Positions 25,230 through 33,366 of a stretch of DNA of 64,000 nucleotides are shown here, in pieces; position 1 is the stretch's first letter, and every line of letters starts with the position of its first letter. Made by a program: the position numbers and the translations under genes. The notes under the pieces are model-generated. The model did not search any database, was not told the origin of the DNA, and worked only from the letters and a program-made list of their open reading frames with translations. The stretch comes from Acidimicrobiaceae bacterium (GTDB lineage Bacteria; Actinomycetota; Acidimicrobiia; Acidimicrobiales; Poriferisodalaceae), in NCBI GenBank assembly GCA_905182565.1, contig CAJJCB010000024.1:62001-126000 (forward strand), given 5' to 3'.

Positions 25230-25604
25230 GTGCCGCTTTCCGATGACGAACAGCGAATACTGCTCGAGATTGAGAAAGAGTTTTATGACTCGGACCCAAA
25301 ATTGGCGCGAGAGGTCGGAGAGACCTCTTTGTATAAGCATTCGCTGCGAAACATAAAGTGGGCAGTTTGTATTGGGGTCTTCGGGTTAGTCGGAGTCGTG
25401 GCGTCATTGCAGATTCACTTCGCTGCAGCCTTCGCTTCTTTCTTGATCATGTTTGTTTGCACCGTGGTAGTTGAACGTAACTTAAGAAAAATGGGCAAAG
25501 CAGGTCTTAGAAAAGTTAGTGGTTCGGTAAAAAGTGGACAGGTTCGCCAGAATATGGGAGGACTGGGCGAAAAGATCCGTAACCGTCTGAAACGCGAGGG
25601 TTAA
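25230..25604 (+). CDS. DUF3040 membrane protein
   Basis: The N-terminus LSDDEQRILLEIEKEFYDSDPKLA is the DUF3040 signature in shortened form, starting PLSDDEQ. Two adjacent transmembrane helices follow (about residues 47-66 and 68-87), then a basic cytoplasmic tail. DUF3040 proteins are widespread in actinobacteria and have no settled function. At 124 residues it is typical. The GTG start at 25230 has GGAGG 6 nt upstream. It follows dinB after 72 nt. Confidence 0.85.
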   Translation: MPLSDDEQRILLEIEKEFYDSDPKLAREVGETSLYKHSLRNIKWAVCIGVFGLVGVVASLQIHFAAAFASFLIMFVCTVVVERNLRKMGKAGLRKVSGSVKSGQVRQNMGGLGEKIRNRLKREG

Positions 25605-25644
25605 TATCGTTTTTCAGTAGCGGCTCGATTCGCTCAGGTGACGT

Positions 25645-26553
25645 ATGGAGATGGGCACGAGTTCGAACCAAGTCGCATTAGCAGTAGATATCGGGGGGAC
25701 TAAACTTGCTACGGGTCTCGTTGATAAATCAGGAGAGTTACTTTGGTCCTCAGCGGCATTAACTCTGGTCTCGCGAAGCGCAGAAGATATCTATGGAACA
25801 CTAAGCCGGCTTCTGGATAAGGCGCTCAAAGCTTCCGCACAGATGGGGGTCGTGCCTATTGTCGTGGGAGCTGGTTGTGGTGGGCCTATGGCTATGGGGG
25901 GAAAAGACGTTTCACCTTTGAACATTCCAAGCTGGCGAAAATTTCCTTTGAAGCAAAAGTTAGAAAGATCCTGTGGCTTAGAGGCATTCGTCGATAATGA
26001 TGCTAAGGCCATTGCATTAGCTGAGCTTTGGGCAGGAGCGGCTAAGGGCACAAGAAATTTTATTGGGATGGTTGTCTCCACGGGTGTCGGTGGCGGTCTT
26101 GTGGTGGATGGCAAGCTTCTGGGCGGGGAAGCTGGCAATGCCGGACACATCGGTCACGTAGTAGTTGAACCAGACGGAGCAGATTGCGCCTGCGGAGCGA
26201 AGGGTTGTCTTGAGGCAGAGGTCTCAGGGCTCTCGATACAGCGACGTATTGGTATGCCTGCTGAATTTGCCTCTCTTGACGAGCGCAAAAGAGCCGGGTG
26301 CTTAACCGGTAGAGCGATCGCTTGCGCAGCTAACCTGTTGGATCTGAAGTTGGCTGTGATTGGAGGGTCTGTTGCTCTCGGGTTTGGGTCAGTTTTTTTT
26401 GCATCAGCTCAAAAAGAGTTAGACCGCTTAGCTTGTCTCGATTTTTCACTTGGAAGTAAGGTAGTTCCGGTTGCATTAGGTGAGAAGGCGCCGTTGGTAG
26501 GAGCCGCAGCCGTGGGCTTTTCGGGCCTTGATATCGCCACGTTAGGGGATTGA
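25645..26553 (+). CDS. ROK-family sugar kinase (glucokinase-like)
   Basis: ATP binding is shown by AVDIGGTKLATGLVD (residues 13-27). The catalytic Asp is in VDNDAKAIALAE, and GHIGHVVVEPDGADCACG with GAKGCLEAEVSG forms the ROK zinc-binding region (His plus three Cys). It has no N-terminal helix-turn-helix, so it is an enzyme rather than a repressor. It should phosphorylate glucose or a related hexose; specificity is not certain. At 302 residues it is full length. Confidence 0.9.
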   Translation: MEMGTSSNQVALAVDIGGTKLATGLVDKSGELLWSSAALTLVSRSAEDIYGTLSRLLDKALKASAQMGVVPIVVGAGCGGPMAMGGKDVSPLNIPSWRKFPLKQKLERSCGLEAFVDNDAKAIALAELWAGAAKGTRNFIGMVVSTGVGGGLVVDGKLLGGEAGNAGHIGHVVVEPDGADCACGAKGCLEAEVSGLSIQRRIGMPAEFASLDERKRAGCLTGRAIACAANLLDLKLAVIGGSVALGFGSVFFASAQKELDRLACLDFSLGSKVVPVALGEKAPLVGAAAVGFSGLDIATLGD

Positions 26554-26571
26554 TGTGGTTATGGTGGAAGC

Positions 26572-26868
26572 GTGGCAACGTGGCTTAGACGCAGGGCAGG
26601 AAGTAAAGTCACTTTCATGCTGAAAATCGCTTGGAACGTTAGCTTTCGACCGTGGTTGTGGGCTGCTGCAGCGAAAACTGTATTAAGGGCTGCCCCGAAC
26701 GGCTGGTACCGCACTTGGCCTTTCCTTCCTGTCCCTGATCCCGATTATCTGAAATTTCGATTGCTCACGATGTATGGCTCGGATGGCGAGGAGCCCGCCG
26801 AGATCAATCATAAAGATGTAATTCTTTGGCTTGAATGGTGCCGGCAGTGGCCGGCAATAGCGTCGTAA
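26572..26868 (+). CDS. Conserved small hypothetical protein
   Basis: This 98-residue basic and Trp-rich protein (eight Trp) has an N-terminal amphipathic stretch (RPWLWAAAAKTVLRAAP) and a motif-like WYRTWPFLPVPDPDYLKFRL. Actinobacteria carry similar small proteins of unknown role. The start is GTG 26572, 18 nt after the ROK kinase. It ends 2 nt before the preferred HNH start. No signal peptide or enzyme motif is seen. Confidence 0.65.
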   Translation: MATWLRRRAGSKVTFMLKIAWNVSFRPWLWAAAAKTVLRAAPNGWYRTWPFLPVPDPDYLKFRLLTMYGSDGEEPAEINHKDVILWLEWCRQWPAIAS

Positions 26869-26870
26869 AT

Positions 26871-27401
26871 ATGAGTTGGCGTTCTTTGCTGTCGGAAAGA
26901 ACGCTGTTGCTAAATGTAACTTTTCAACCTCTATCGATTATTTCGGTGCGGCGCGCTGTGCTGCTTGTTCTTGCCGGAAAAGCTGAAACGTTGAATTGCT
27001 CTGACGAGGTGCTGCGTTCGGAAAGTTTAGAGATACAGGTACCGTCAGTTGTTCGATTGAATTATTATGTTAGAGCCCCATTTCGCAACCGGGCACCATT
27101 GCACAGAAAAGCGCTTTTCGCTCGGGACTTCTATTTGTGCCAGTACTGCGGCGAGAGAGCGGACTGTATCGATCATGTCCTCCCGGTGAGCAAAGGAGGG
27201 CGAAACACGTGGGAAAACATGGTGGCGTGTTGTCGGCCGTGTAATGCAGCCAAAGCTGACTTGTTGCTTGAAAATAGTAGATTTAAGCTTAGGAGAGCTC
27301 CTTACGCGCCACAGCCTTTAGCTGTTGCGGTTGCAATGAAAGCAGATGTTCCATTGGATTGGGAATGTTATCTCCCCGCTGCGCTTACGTTAACGGCGTG
27401 A
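26871..27401 (+). CDS. HNH endonuclease family protein
   Basis: The HNH motif is complete. Zinc knuckles are CQYCG (residues 90-94) and CCRPCN (120-125). The catalytic His is in CIDHVLPVSKGG (99-110) and the Asn in WENMVACC. The N-terminal part (LLLNVTFQPLSIISVRRAV) matches the common stand-alone HNH family whose members start with a similar LNxxxxPL stretch. Its function is unclear in bacteria outside mobile elements. ATG 26871 gives 176 residues; TTG 26907 also fits the family and would place a strong hairpin just before the start. No mobile-element genes flank it. Confidence 0.85.
   Translation: MSWRSLLSERTLLLNVTFQPLSIISVRRAVLLVLAGKAETLNCSDEVLRSESLEIQVPSVVRLNYYVRAPFRNRAPLHRKALFARDFYLCQYCGERADCIDHVLPVSKGGRNTWENMVACCRPCNAAKADLLLENSRFKLRRAPYAPQPLAVAVAMKADVPLDWECYLPAALTLTA
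26879..26904 (+). promoter_or_regulatory. Nine-base-pair inverted repeat at the HNH gene start
   Basis: GCGTTCTTT (26879-26887) and AAAGAACGC (26896-26904) form a perfect 9-bp stem with an 8-nt loop. It overlaps the first codons if ATG 26871 is used, or ends 2 nt before TTG 26907. Confidence 0.4.
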
Positions 27402-27407
27402 TTGTAA

Positions 27408-28034
27408 ATGCAAAAATGGACTATTGAACAATGGCACGCAGGAGCTCAATTTTTGCACTCGCGACCAATGTCGGTAGATGGAATACGTCGAATATCTATT
27501 CTCTCATTTCCTAGCCCTACTTTAGTTCTGGGATCAACGAGCGCTGGTCTTCCAAAGAGCATGGCTGACAAAAATTTTGATGTTGTTCGCCGTGCGAGCG
27601 GCGGTGGCAAAGTATGGCTAGATCCGATCGAGTCGAGGTGGATAGATGTCACGATTCCCTCAACGGATCCGTTGTGGGAATCAGATTTACGTAAATCATT
27701 TTTGTGGTTAGGGCATCGTTTGAAGAAAGCTTTCAATAGCCAGAGCATTTTCCCTTTAGTCCACGAAGAGCCGTTAGACCTTGGAGGAGACCCTGAGTGG
27801 TGTTTCTCGAAGGTCGGAGCAGGCGAATTAAGTTTCCAAGGTAAAAAAATATTGGGTATTTCCCAAAGACGTTCTCGTTTAGCTGCACGATTCCAATGTG
27901 TGTGGTATCGAACTTTTAACTCAGGGCCCTTTGTTGGGCTAGATCTGCCAGGAATCGGGTCCTCCGACGCTGGTTTCGGCGTTGATTCGGATTCTCTTTT
28001 CCAAGCGGTGCTGACTTCGATTCAGAAATCTTGA
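27408..28034 (+). CDS. Lipoate-protein-ligase-like (BPL/LplA family) protein
   Basis: This 208-residue protein has the biotin/lipoate ligase fold. RRASGGGKVWL matches the RRxSGGG-x-V ligand loop, and GKKILGISQRRSRLAARFQ matches the block with the catalytic lysine. It should transfer lipoyl or octanoyl groups to carrier domains, or act as a related amidotransferase. It is shorter than LplA because the C-terminal adenylation accessory domain is absent. The ATG at 27408 lies 6 nt after the HNH stop. It precedes the mraZ promoter region by 228 nt. Confidence 0.78.
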   Translation: MQKWTIEQWHAGAQFLHSRPMSVDGIRRISILSFPSPTLVLGSTSAGLPKSMADKNFDVVRRASGGGKVWLDPIESRWIDVTIPSTDPLWESDLRKSFLWLGHRLKKAFNSQSIFPLVHEEPLDLGGDPEWCFSKVGAGELSFQGKKILGISQRRSRLAARFQCVWYRTFNSGPFVGLDLPGIGSSDAGFGVDSDSLFQAVLTSIQKS

Positions 28035-28147
28035 GGACCATGATCACGTTAAAAATATTACTGGTCGTGATGTTTTCGTAAAATAAGTTCAACATCAGCA
28101 TCGAAATTCACGCTTTGTGAGAAAAATGTCCCAATATGATTGCTAGG

Positions 28148-28200
28148 TGGGTTAAATAGTCATAAAGTGGGGGATTGTGGTGCAAAAGGGAGACATGGGT
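28148..28200 (+). promoter_or_regulatory. Putative MraZ operator with repeated TGGG elements
   Basis: TGGG-like pentamers occur at 28148 (TGGGT), 28168 (TGGGG), 28178 (TGGTG), 28187 (AGGGA) and 28196 (TGGGT). They are about one helical turn apart, except for one missing element. E. coli MraZ binds TGGGN repeats separated by 5 nt upstream of its own gene. These repeats lie 63-115 nt before mraZ. Confidence 0.45.
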
Positions 28201-28262
28201 ACTTGTGACCCCTGTTGGTACGTGGCAAATAACAAAATTCTTGATGTTGGAGTCTAAAAAGC

Positions 28263-28724
28263 GTGGATGAACTGTTTGTTGGCCAATTCGAGCATTCGCT
28301 TGATGTCAAAGGCCGCATTGTTCTGCCCGCATCTTTTAGAGGGGCATTTGAGCAATCGGGCTACTTGACAAAAGGTAGCGAAGGCTGTCTTGCCTTGATG
28401 ACGCCAACGCAGTTTCGAGAGTTGGCATTAGAAATGTCGACAAGGTCTAAAGAAGGCGATATCAGACATCGTGCAGCTAAACGGTCCTTTGGGGCTGGAG
28501 CAGCGAGAGTGCTGCCTGACAAACAAGGTCGAATCGCCATTCCGGAAGAGCTAAGAGAATTCGCACAGCTGCAAAGAGATTGTGTAGTTGTCGGCTCGAT
28601 AGATGAAGTCGAGTTATGGTCTGCGCAACGCTGGACCCAGATAAACGAAACTGGCGACTCTCTTCTTGAATCTCCTGACAGTTTTTCGAGACCCTTGGCT
28701 GAGGAAGCGGGTGACGTCTCGTGA
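28263..28724 (+). CDS. mraZ: Transcriptional regulator MraZ
   Basis: MraZ heads the dcw cluster and represses it. The 153-residue protein has two AbrB-like half-domains, FEHSLDVKGRIVLPASFR (residues 9-26) and AARVLPDKQGRIAIPEELR (about 80-98), each with the conserved DxKGR/DxQGR turn, preceded by the usual GQFEH. The GTG start at 28263 has GGAG 10 nt upstream. It overlaps rsmH by 4 nt (GTGA). Autoregulation is supported by the repeated TGGG elements upstream. Confidence 0.95.
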   Translation: MDELFVGQFEHSLDVKGRIVLPASFRGAFEQSGYLTKGSEGCLALMTPTQFRELALEMSTRSKEGDIRHRAAKRSFGAGAARVLPDKQGRIAIPEELREFAQLQRDCVVVGSIDEVELWSAQRWTQINETGDSLLESPDSFSRPLAEEAGDVS

Positions 28725-29680
28725 CGGAGCGAGATTCGGTGCCGGTTGACTTTGAACACGCTCCAGTGATGCTGCAAGAAGTTTTGGAAACCTTCGAGAC
28801 CATTGGCGGAGGATTGCTCGTAGACGCAACAGTCGGAGGAGCTGGACATTCGTTAGCGCTTCTTGAACAGCAGGTAGATCGGCAAATCCTTGGCATTGAT
28901 CGCGATGAAACAGCGGTTATGGTTGCTCGGGAACGGCTCGAAAAATATTCAAATCGGGCCAAAGTAGTGCACGCAACCTTCGACCAAATCGGGGCACTAG
29001 TCGATGATTCTCAACAGCCACTAGCCGGAGCAATTTTTGACCTCGGTGTAAGTAGTTACCAACTTGATACAGCTGGTCGAGGATTCTCGCATCGTTTTGA
29101 TGCCCCGCTCGATATGAGAATGAACTCTAAACAAGACCTGAATGCGGACATTGTCGTAAATACCTACGAAGAAAAAGAACTCCGCTGGTTACTGAGACGC
29201 AATGCAGATGAGAAACATTCTTCACGAATAGCAGCAGGGATTGTTAATGCACGACCGGTCCGAACGACAAGAGAGCTAGCAGACGTAGTTCGTGATTCAG
29301 TTCCTGCAGCTGTTCGCCGGCTGGGCCGCCATCCAGCGATGCGAACTTTTCAGGCAATCAGAATAGAAGTGAACGACGAGTTGAGTCTTATAGAGCCGGC
29401 CATCCGTTCCGTCATCGAAAGACTGCAGACCGGCGGCCGCATAGCGGTGCTTTCATACCACTCCGGAGAGGACAGAATAGTGAAACATTTGTTACGAGAA
29501 GCGGCTGATGGTCTTTGTCATTGTCCATCCTCTTTGCCATGCGTTTGTGGAGCAGGACCGACTGTGCGACTACTGAAACGAAAGGTACGACGCCCGACTG
29601 AAAGTGAGATTGCGCATAATCCACGTGCGACTAGTGCGCGTTTTCGTTCAGCTGAGCGGCTTCCTGCAGGGGAATTGTAA
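28721..29680 (+). CDS. rsmH: 16S rRNA m4C1402 methyltransferase
   Basis: RsmH (MraW) methylates N4 of C1402 in 16S rRNA using SAM. It begins with HAPVMLQEVLE, has the SAM loop DATVGGAGHSLALL and the Asp in ILGIDRDETAV, and ends with the RxxSARFRSAER-type tail (ATSARFRSAERLP). The FDLGVSSYQLD and GFSHRFDAPLDMRM blocks are diagnostic. It has 319 residues. The gene is translationally coupled to mraZ and lies 5 nt before ftsL. Confidence 0.96.
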   Translation: MTERDSVPVDFEHAPVMLQEVLETFETIGGGLLVDATVGGAGHSLALLEQQVDRQILGIDRDETAVMVARERLEKYSNRAKVVHATFDQIGALVDDSQQPLAGAIFDLGVSSYQLDTAGRGFSHRFDAPLDMRMNSKQDLNADIVVNTYEEKELRWLLRRNADEKHSSRIAAGIVNARPVRTTRELADVVRDSVPAAVRRLGRHPAMRTFQAIRIEVNDELSLIEPAIRSVIERLQTGGRIAVLSYHSGEDRIVKHLLREAADGLCHCPSSLPCVCGAGPTVRLLKRKVRRPTESEIAHNPRATSARFRSAERLPAGEL

Positions 29681-29685
29681 AGCAG

Positions 29686-30165
29686 GTGACTTTAACGTTA
29701 CTTCCAGAATCTGCTTATTTCAAAGATGCGACTGACACTTCACAGCTCGCGGTTAGCTCGCTAACGAGAAAGCCCCTGGCTCGACGTTTTGTTAGCGCAA
29801 CAGCGTTCCTTGGCGGCTTAACTCTTCTGGTTCTCTTCGTGTTCGCTATTTTGCAATCGCTTAGTGATGGCGTTCATTTCGAACTGCAAAATATCGGAGA
29901 GCAAATCGAAAGCGAGCGGACCGAACTTCGGAAATTGCAAATCGAGTTAGACCGCCGACAGGCCCCTCAAGAAATTTTTCGGTGGAGTGATGGTGTCCTA
30001 GGGCTAGTTGCGGCCGCTGAACCAACCATAATCCGAGTTGATCCTGCTTATATCAGCGCGTCGGCCAATGTGTCTCTTGACACCGGGACCCGTAGCTCTT
30101 CTGATTGGCAGTCAGTGAAGACACTCTTAACTGATTCAGTGTCTTCACGTACTCGTCGTGGGTGA
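29686..30165 (+). CDS. ftsL: FtsL-like division protein
   Basis: This 159-residue single-pass protein has a cytoplasmic N-terminus of about 37 residues, one TM helix (about 40-62) and then a Leu/Glu coiled coil (QNIGEQIESERTELRKLQIE). FtsL sequences diverge fast; the call rests on this topology and on its position between rsmH and ftsI. It should form the FtsQ-FtsL-FtsB complex that activates FtsW-FtsI. The GTG at 29686 is used, and it overlaps ftsI by 8 nt. Confidence 0.8.
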   Translation: MTLTLLPESAYFKDATDTSQLAVSSLTRKPLARRFVSATAFLGGLTLLVLFVFAILQSLSDGVHFELQNIGEQIESERTELRKLQIELDRRQAPQEIFRWSDGVLGLVAAAEPTIIRVDPAYISASANVSLDTGTRSSSDWQSVKTLLTDSVSSRTRRG

Positions 30166-31927
30166 GAATGAATTTGATAAAGCATCTAGTGGAGAAGCGC
30201 CAATTCTTGACTCGGTAAGCGAAGCAAAGTCAATTAAAGCTGGCTCGCCTAAACGCCGAGTAGCAGTTCTGATGCTCATAGTCTTAGCCGGGTTACTACT
30301 GGCAGTAGTGAAACTTGCCTATATCCAGGTAATTAATGCTGAAGAAACTATAGCGGCAATGAGGAAGGATCCTAAACCAGAAGAGTTAACCGGCCATCGG
30401 GGTGCGATTTTAGACACAGAGTTCAGTCCGCTTGCTCAATCAACAGAGATGGTAGAGATCGGAGTTAACCCCGCTTTAGTTTTAGATGTTGAGCGAACAG
30501 CAAGACTATTGACGCCAGTCCTAGGACATAGTGAAAAATGGCTGCGTGAAAGGCTATCAAGACCGAACAAGGAGTATGTTCTTCTGTCTCCCTTGGTTGA
30601 GTTACAGGTCACAGAAGATGTTAAGTCATTGGAGCTGCCTGGGTTAGAGTTCAGAAGCGTGCAAGGCCGCCAGCGTCCATCTGGCGACATCGCCCTAGGG
30701 CTGATAGGAAGGGTCAATCCACAGCAAGAACCTTCTTCAGGTCTTGAACTCCAATTTAATGATGTTTTGGAAGGTAAATCCGGGACATCAAGCGCCTATC
30801 GTTCACGAGGCATTAACAAAATCGTCCTTCCAAATGGGCAATTAGATTACCGAGCTGAAAAAAGTGGTGATGACCTAGTCTTAGCTCTGCATGCGCCAAC
30901 ACAATGGTTAACTGAAAAAGTTTTGAAAGATGCTGTTGAAAAGTCGGGAGCCAAAAAAGGAACAGTAGTAGTACTAGAAGTAGAAACAGGAAATGTGCTC
31001 GCTGTGGCTGGAGTCGTCCGAGATTCGCTTTCCAATAAAGTGGAAAACGCCAACTATTTGATGGCATACGTAGACACCTACGAGCCTGGCTCAGTTAATA
31101 AACCCTTTACTATCGCAGCAGCGTTGGAAACAAATCGAATTAGCGCTGACCAAGTTTTTGATGTTCCTCGGACATATCTGTTTTCCGATAAGTTGTTTCG
31201 TGAACCTTACTTTAGTTCCACTGGGAGCCTTAGTGTCCCTGAAATCTTAGCCAAGTCATCAAACATTGGAACTATTCAAATCGCTGAGACGCTCGGTCGA
31301 GACCTGTTGCACCAATACCTATCTAAATTCGGGTTTGGCTCTTACAGCGGTGAAAGCGACGTTCAATCATTCCCGGCGGAGTCACGAGGCATTCTTAAAC
31401 ATCCAAGAGATTGGGATGGGACAGGCCTGGCGACTATTGCTTTTGGACAGGGTATTTCAGTTACTTCCATTCAGCTAGCTGCTGCATATAACGCCATTGC
31501 AAATGGCGGGGTGTATCTCACTCCTAGGCTCGTGCGCGGTACTCTCGGTTCCAATGGGTTCAAACCTGAGGAGTTTGTCGTTGGGAAACGAGTTTTGTCG
31601 GCTGAAACAGCCACTGAGATGCAAGAGATGTTGACTGGCGTCGTTCTGAACGGAACAGGTAAAAGAGCTGCTGTGAATGGGTACGCAGTCGCCGGCAAGA
31701 CAGGCACTGCCCAAAAAACTCGGACCGGTGGTCCTGGCTATAGCGATTTTGCGTATACGAGTACTTTCGCAGGGTTTGTTCCTGCTGAATCACCTGCGAT
31801 TACCATCGTGGTAACGCTAGACGAACCTGTGGAGTACATGGCAGGTCTAGTTGCGGCTCCAATTTTTTCAGACATAGCGAGACAGGTGTTGCAAACGCAG
31901 CGAATAGCACCCTCGGAAATCGGATAA
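30158..31927 (+). CDS. ftsI: Septal peptidoglycan transpeptidase FtsI (PBP3)
   Basis: This class B penicillin-binding protein crosslinks septal peptidoglycan. It has a short cytoplasmic tail, a TM helix at about residues 32-54, a pedestal domain starting with GHRGAILD, and a transpeptidase domain. Catalytic motifs are S312-V-N-K in EPGSVNK, SSN near residue 367 and KTG near 514 (AGKTGTAQK). The chain ends soon after the catalytic domain at 589 residues, so no PASTA domain is present. The GTG start at 30158 overlaps ftsL by 8 nt. Confidence 0.95.
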   Translation: MGENEFDKASSGEAPILDSVSEAKSIKAGSPKRRVAVLMLIVLAGLLLAVVKLAYIQVINAEETIAAMRKDPKPEELTGHRGAILDTEFSPLAQSTEMVEIGVNPALVLDVERTARLLTPVLGHSEKWLRERLSRPNKEYVLLSPLVELQVTEDVKSLELPGLEFRSVQGRQRPSGDIALGLIGRVNPQQEPSSGLELQFNDVLEGKSGTSSAYRSRGINKIVLPNGQLDYRAEKSGDDLVLALHAPTQWLTEKVLKDAVEKSGAKKGTVVVLEVETGNVLAVAGVVRDSLSNKVENANYLMAYVDTYEPGSVNKPFTIAAALETNRISADQVFDVPRTYLFSDKLFREPYFSSTGSLSVPEILAKSSNIGTIQIAETLGRDLLHQYLSKFGFGSYSGESDVQSFPAESRGILKHPRDWDGTGLATIAFGQGISVTSIQLAAAYNAIANGGVYLTPRLVRGTLGSNGFKPEEFVVGKRVLSAETATEMQEMLTGVVLNGTGKRAAVNGYAVAGKTGTAQKTRTGGPGYSDFAYTSTFAGFVPAESPAITIVVTLDEPVEYMAGLVAAPIFSDIARQVLQTQRIAPSEIG

Positions 31928-31935
31928 ATCAGTCG

Positions 31936-33366
31936 GTGTCTACCATTAAGCTTTCTGCACTCACTCACCACCTGGGGGGCACTCTGAAATTTCCTATGGG
32001 TTGCGATCAGAGCGACCTAGCCATTAAAGAAGTAAGTCACAACAGTCTAAATATTCCTATCGGTGGGCTATTTGCAGCTATCACTGGAAAAGTAAACGAT
32101 GGACATGACTTCGCTGCAGAGGCTGTGAAAAACGGAGCGGCGGCGTTACTGGTAGAGCGGTCCGTAAGTGTGAAGGTGCCACAAATCATCGTAGAGGATG
32201 TGGCCTCAGCACTCGGAGTAGCAGCATCGAAAATTTTTGGTGACCCATCCCAAAAGCTTAAAATAATAGGAGTCACGGGGACATCAGGTAAGACAACGGT
32301 TGTCCAATATTTAAAGCAGATGCTTGATTATTTTGGTTTCAAGTCGATGACATTAGGAACCCTAGAAGGAACCCGAACTACCCCCGAAGCACCCGATTTG
32401 CAAAGATGGCTAGCGAGACAAGTTGAAGGTGCTGTTGATTTTGTTTGTATGGAAGTTTCATCGCATGGCCTTGAGCTAGGTCGCGTAAACGGTGTCACAT
32501 TTAACCTAGGCATATTTTTAAATCTAAGTCCGGAGCACCTCGATTTCCATTCCGATATGGAAGCTTACTTCTCGGCAAAAAAGCAGTTGTTTGATGGGCG
32601 TTCAGCTACTGCGCTCGTGAATTTAGAAAATGATTGGGGGAAGAGACTGGAATCTGAGTTATCGCCTTCAATGCCGACCGTTTCATTTTCTTTAAAAGAT
32701 TTCAGTGATGTTGATAGCGACTTTAATGGGCTCAAGTTCAGATGGCGGGGCTTGGAAGTTGCAACCAGAATAATCGGTCGTTTCAATCTCGAGAATTTGG
32801 CTGCTGCTGCCGTTGCTGCTTCTCAGATTGGGCTGAGCGATGCAGAGATAGCAAAAAGCATGGAGGCGCTTGTGCCAGTTCCTGGTCGCATGCAGCCTGT
32901 AAGCCTTGAGGAGAGCGACATTTCAGTTATCGTCGATTACGCGCATAAACCTGAGGCATTGCAAGCTGCGCTTCGAGCAATATCTGACTTAACCGATGGC
33001 AGAATTTGGGTAGTTTTCGGTGCCGGCGGGGACAGAGATAGAGGCAAACGCCCGTTGATGGGAAAAATAGCGTCTGAGTTAGCAGATTTTGTAATCATTA
33101 CTTCCGATAACCCTCGATTCGAGAACCCAGATGTCATAGCACAAGAAATAGCTGGGAATATAGACGAATTAGCGGTTGAGCTGGACAGAGAGAAAGCGAT
33201 CGGGTCTGCTATCAGCCGAGCAAAACCTGGTGATGTTGTTCTGATCGCAGGAAAAGGTCATGAGAAAGTCCAGATTTTTGGCAGTTCAGAGTTACCTTTT
33301 GATGATGTTGCGATAGCCCAAAAAAGTCTCTACTTGCGAAAAGCGGCGAAAGGAAAAAAGTCTTGA
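31936..33366 (+). CDS. murE: UDP-MurNAc-tripeptide synthetase MurE
   Basis: MurE adds the third amino acid to UDP-MurNAc-L-Ala-D-Glu. The ATP loop is GVTGTSGKTTVV (residues 112-123), and MEVSSHGLELGRV and LNLSPEHLDFH are family blocks. DNPRFENP near residue 391 contains DNPR, the determinant for meso-diaminopimelate, so the peptidoglycan is predicted to be DAP-type. The 476-residue protein is full length. Its stop overlaps the TTG start of mraY, leaving no room for murF. Confidence 0.95.
   Translation: MSTIKLSALTHHLGGTLKFPMGCDQSDLAIKEVSHNSLNIPIGGLFAAITGKVNDGHDFAAEAVKNGAAALLVERSVSVKVPQIIVEDVASALGVAASKIFGDPSQKLKIIGVTGTSGKTTVVQYLKQMLDYFGFKSMTLGTLEGTRTTPEAPDLQRWLARQVEGAVDFVCMEVSSHGLELGRVNGVTFNLGIFLNLSPEHLDFHSDMEAYFSAKKQLFDGRSATALVNLENDWGKRLESELSPSMPTVSFSLKDFSDVDSDFNGLKFRWRGLEVATRIIGRFNLENLAAAAVAASQIGLSDAEIAKSMEALVPVPGRMQPVSLEESDISVIVDYAHKPEALQAALRAISDLTDGRIWVVFGAGGDRDRGKRPLMGKIASELADFVIITSDNPRFENPDVIAQEIAGNIDELAVELDREKAIGSAISRAKPGDVVLIAGKGHEKVQIFGSSELPFDDVAIAQKSLYLRKAAKGKKS

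Noticed and set aside
26871-27401. HNH gene as a homing or phage element
   Set aside because: It is embedded in an operon-like row of housekeeping genes with no intron, integrase, terminase or repeats around it.
28041-28080. Terminator hairpin after the lipoate-ligase-like gene
   Set aside because: ATCACG and CGTGAT pair over only six bases with a 17-nt AT-rich loop and a poor T-run.
28361-28962. Long antisense frames across mraZ and rsmH
   Set aside because: They oppose two clearly recognised genes and have no recognisable domain.
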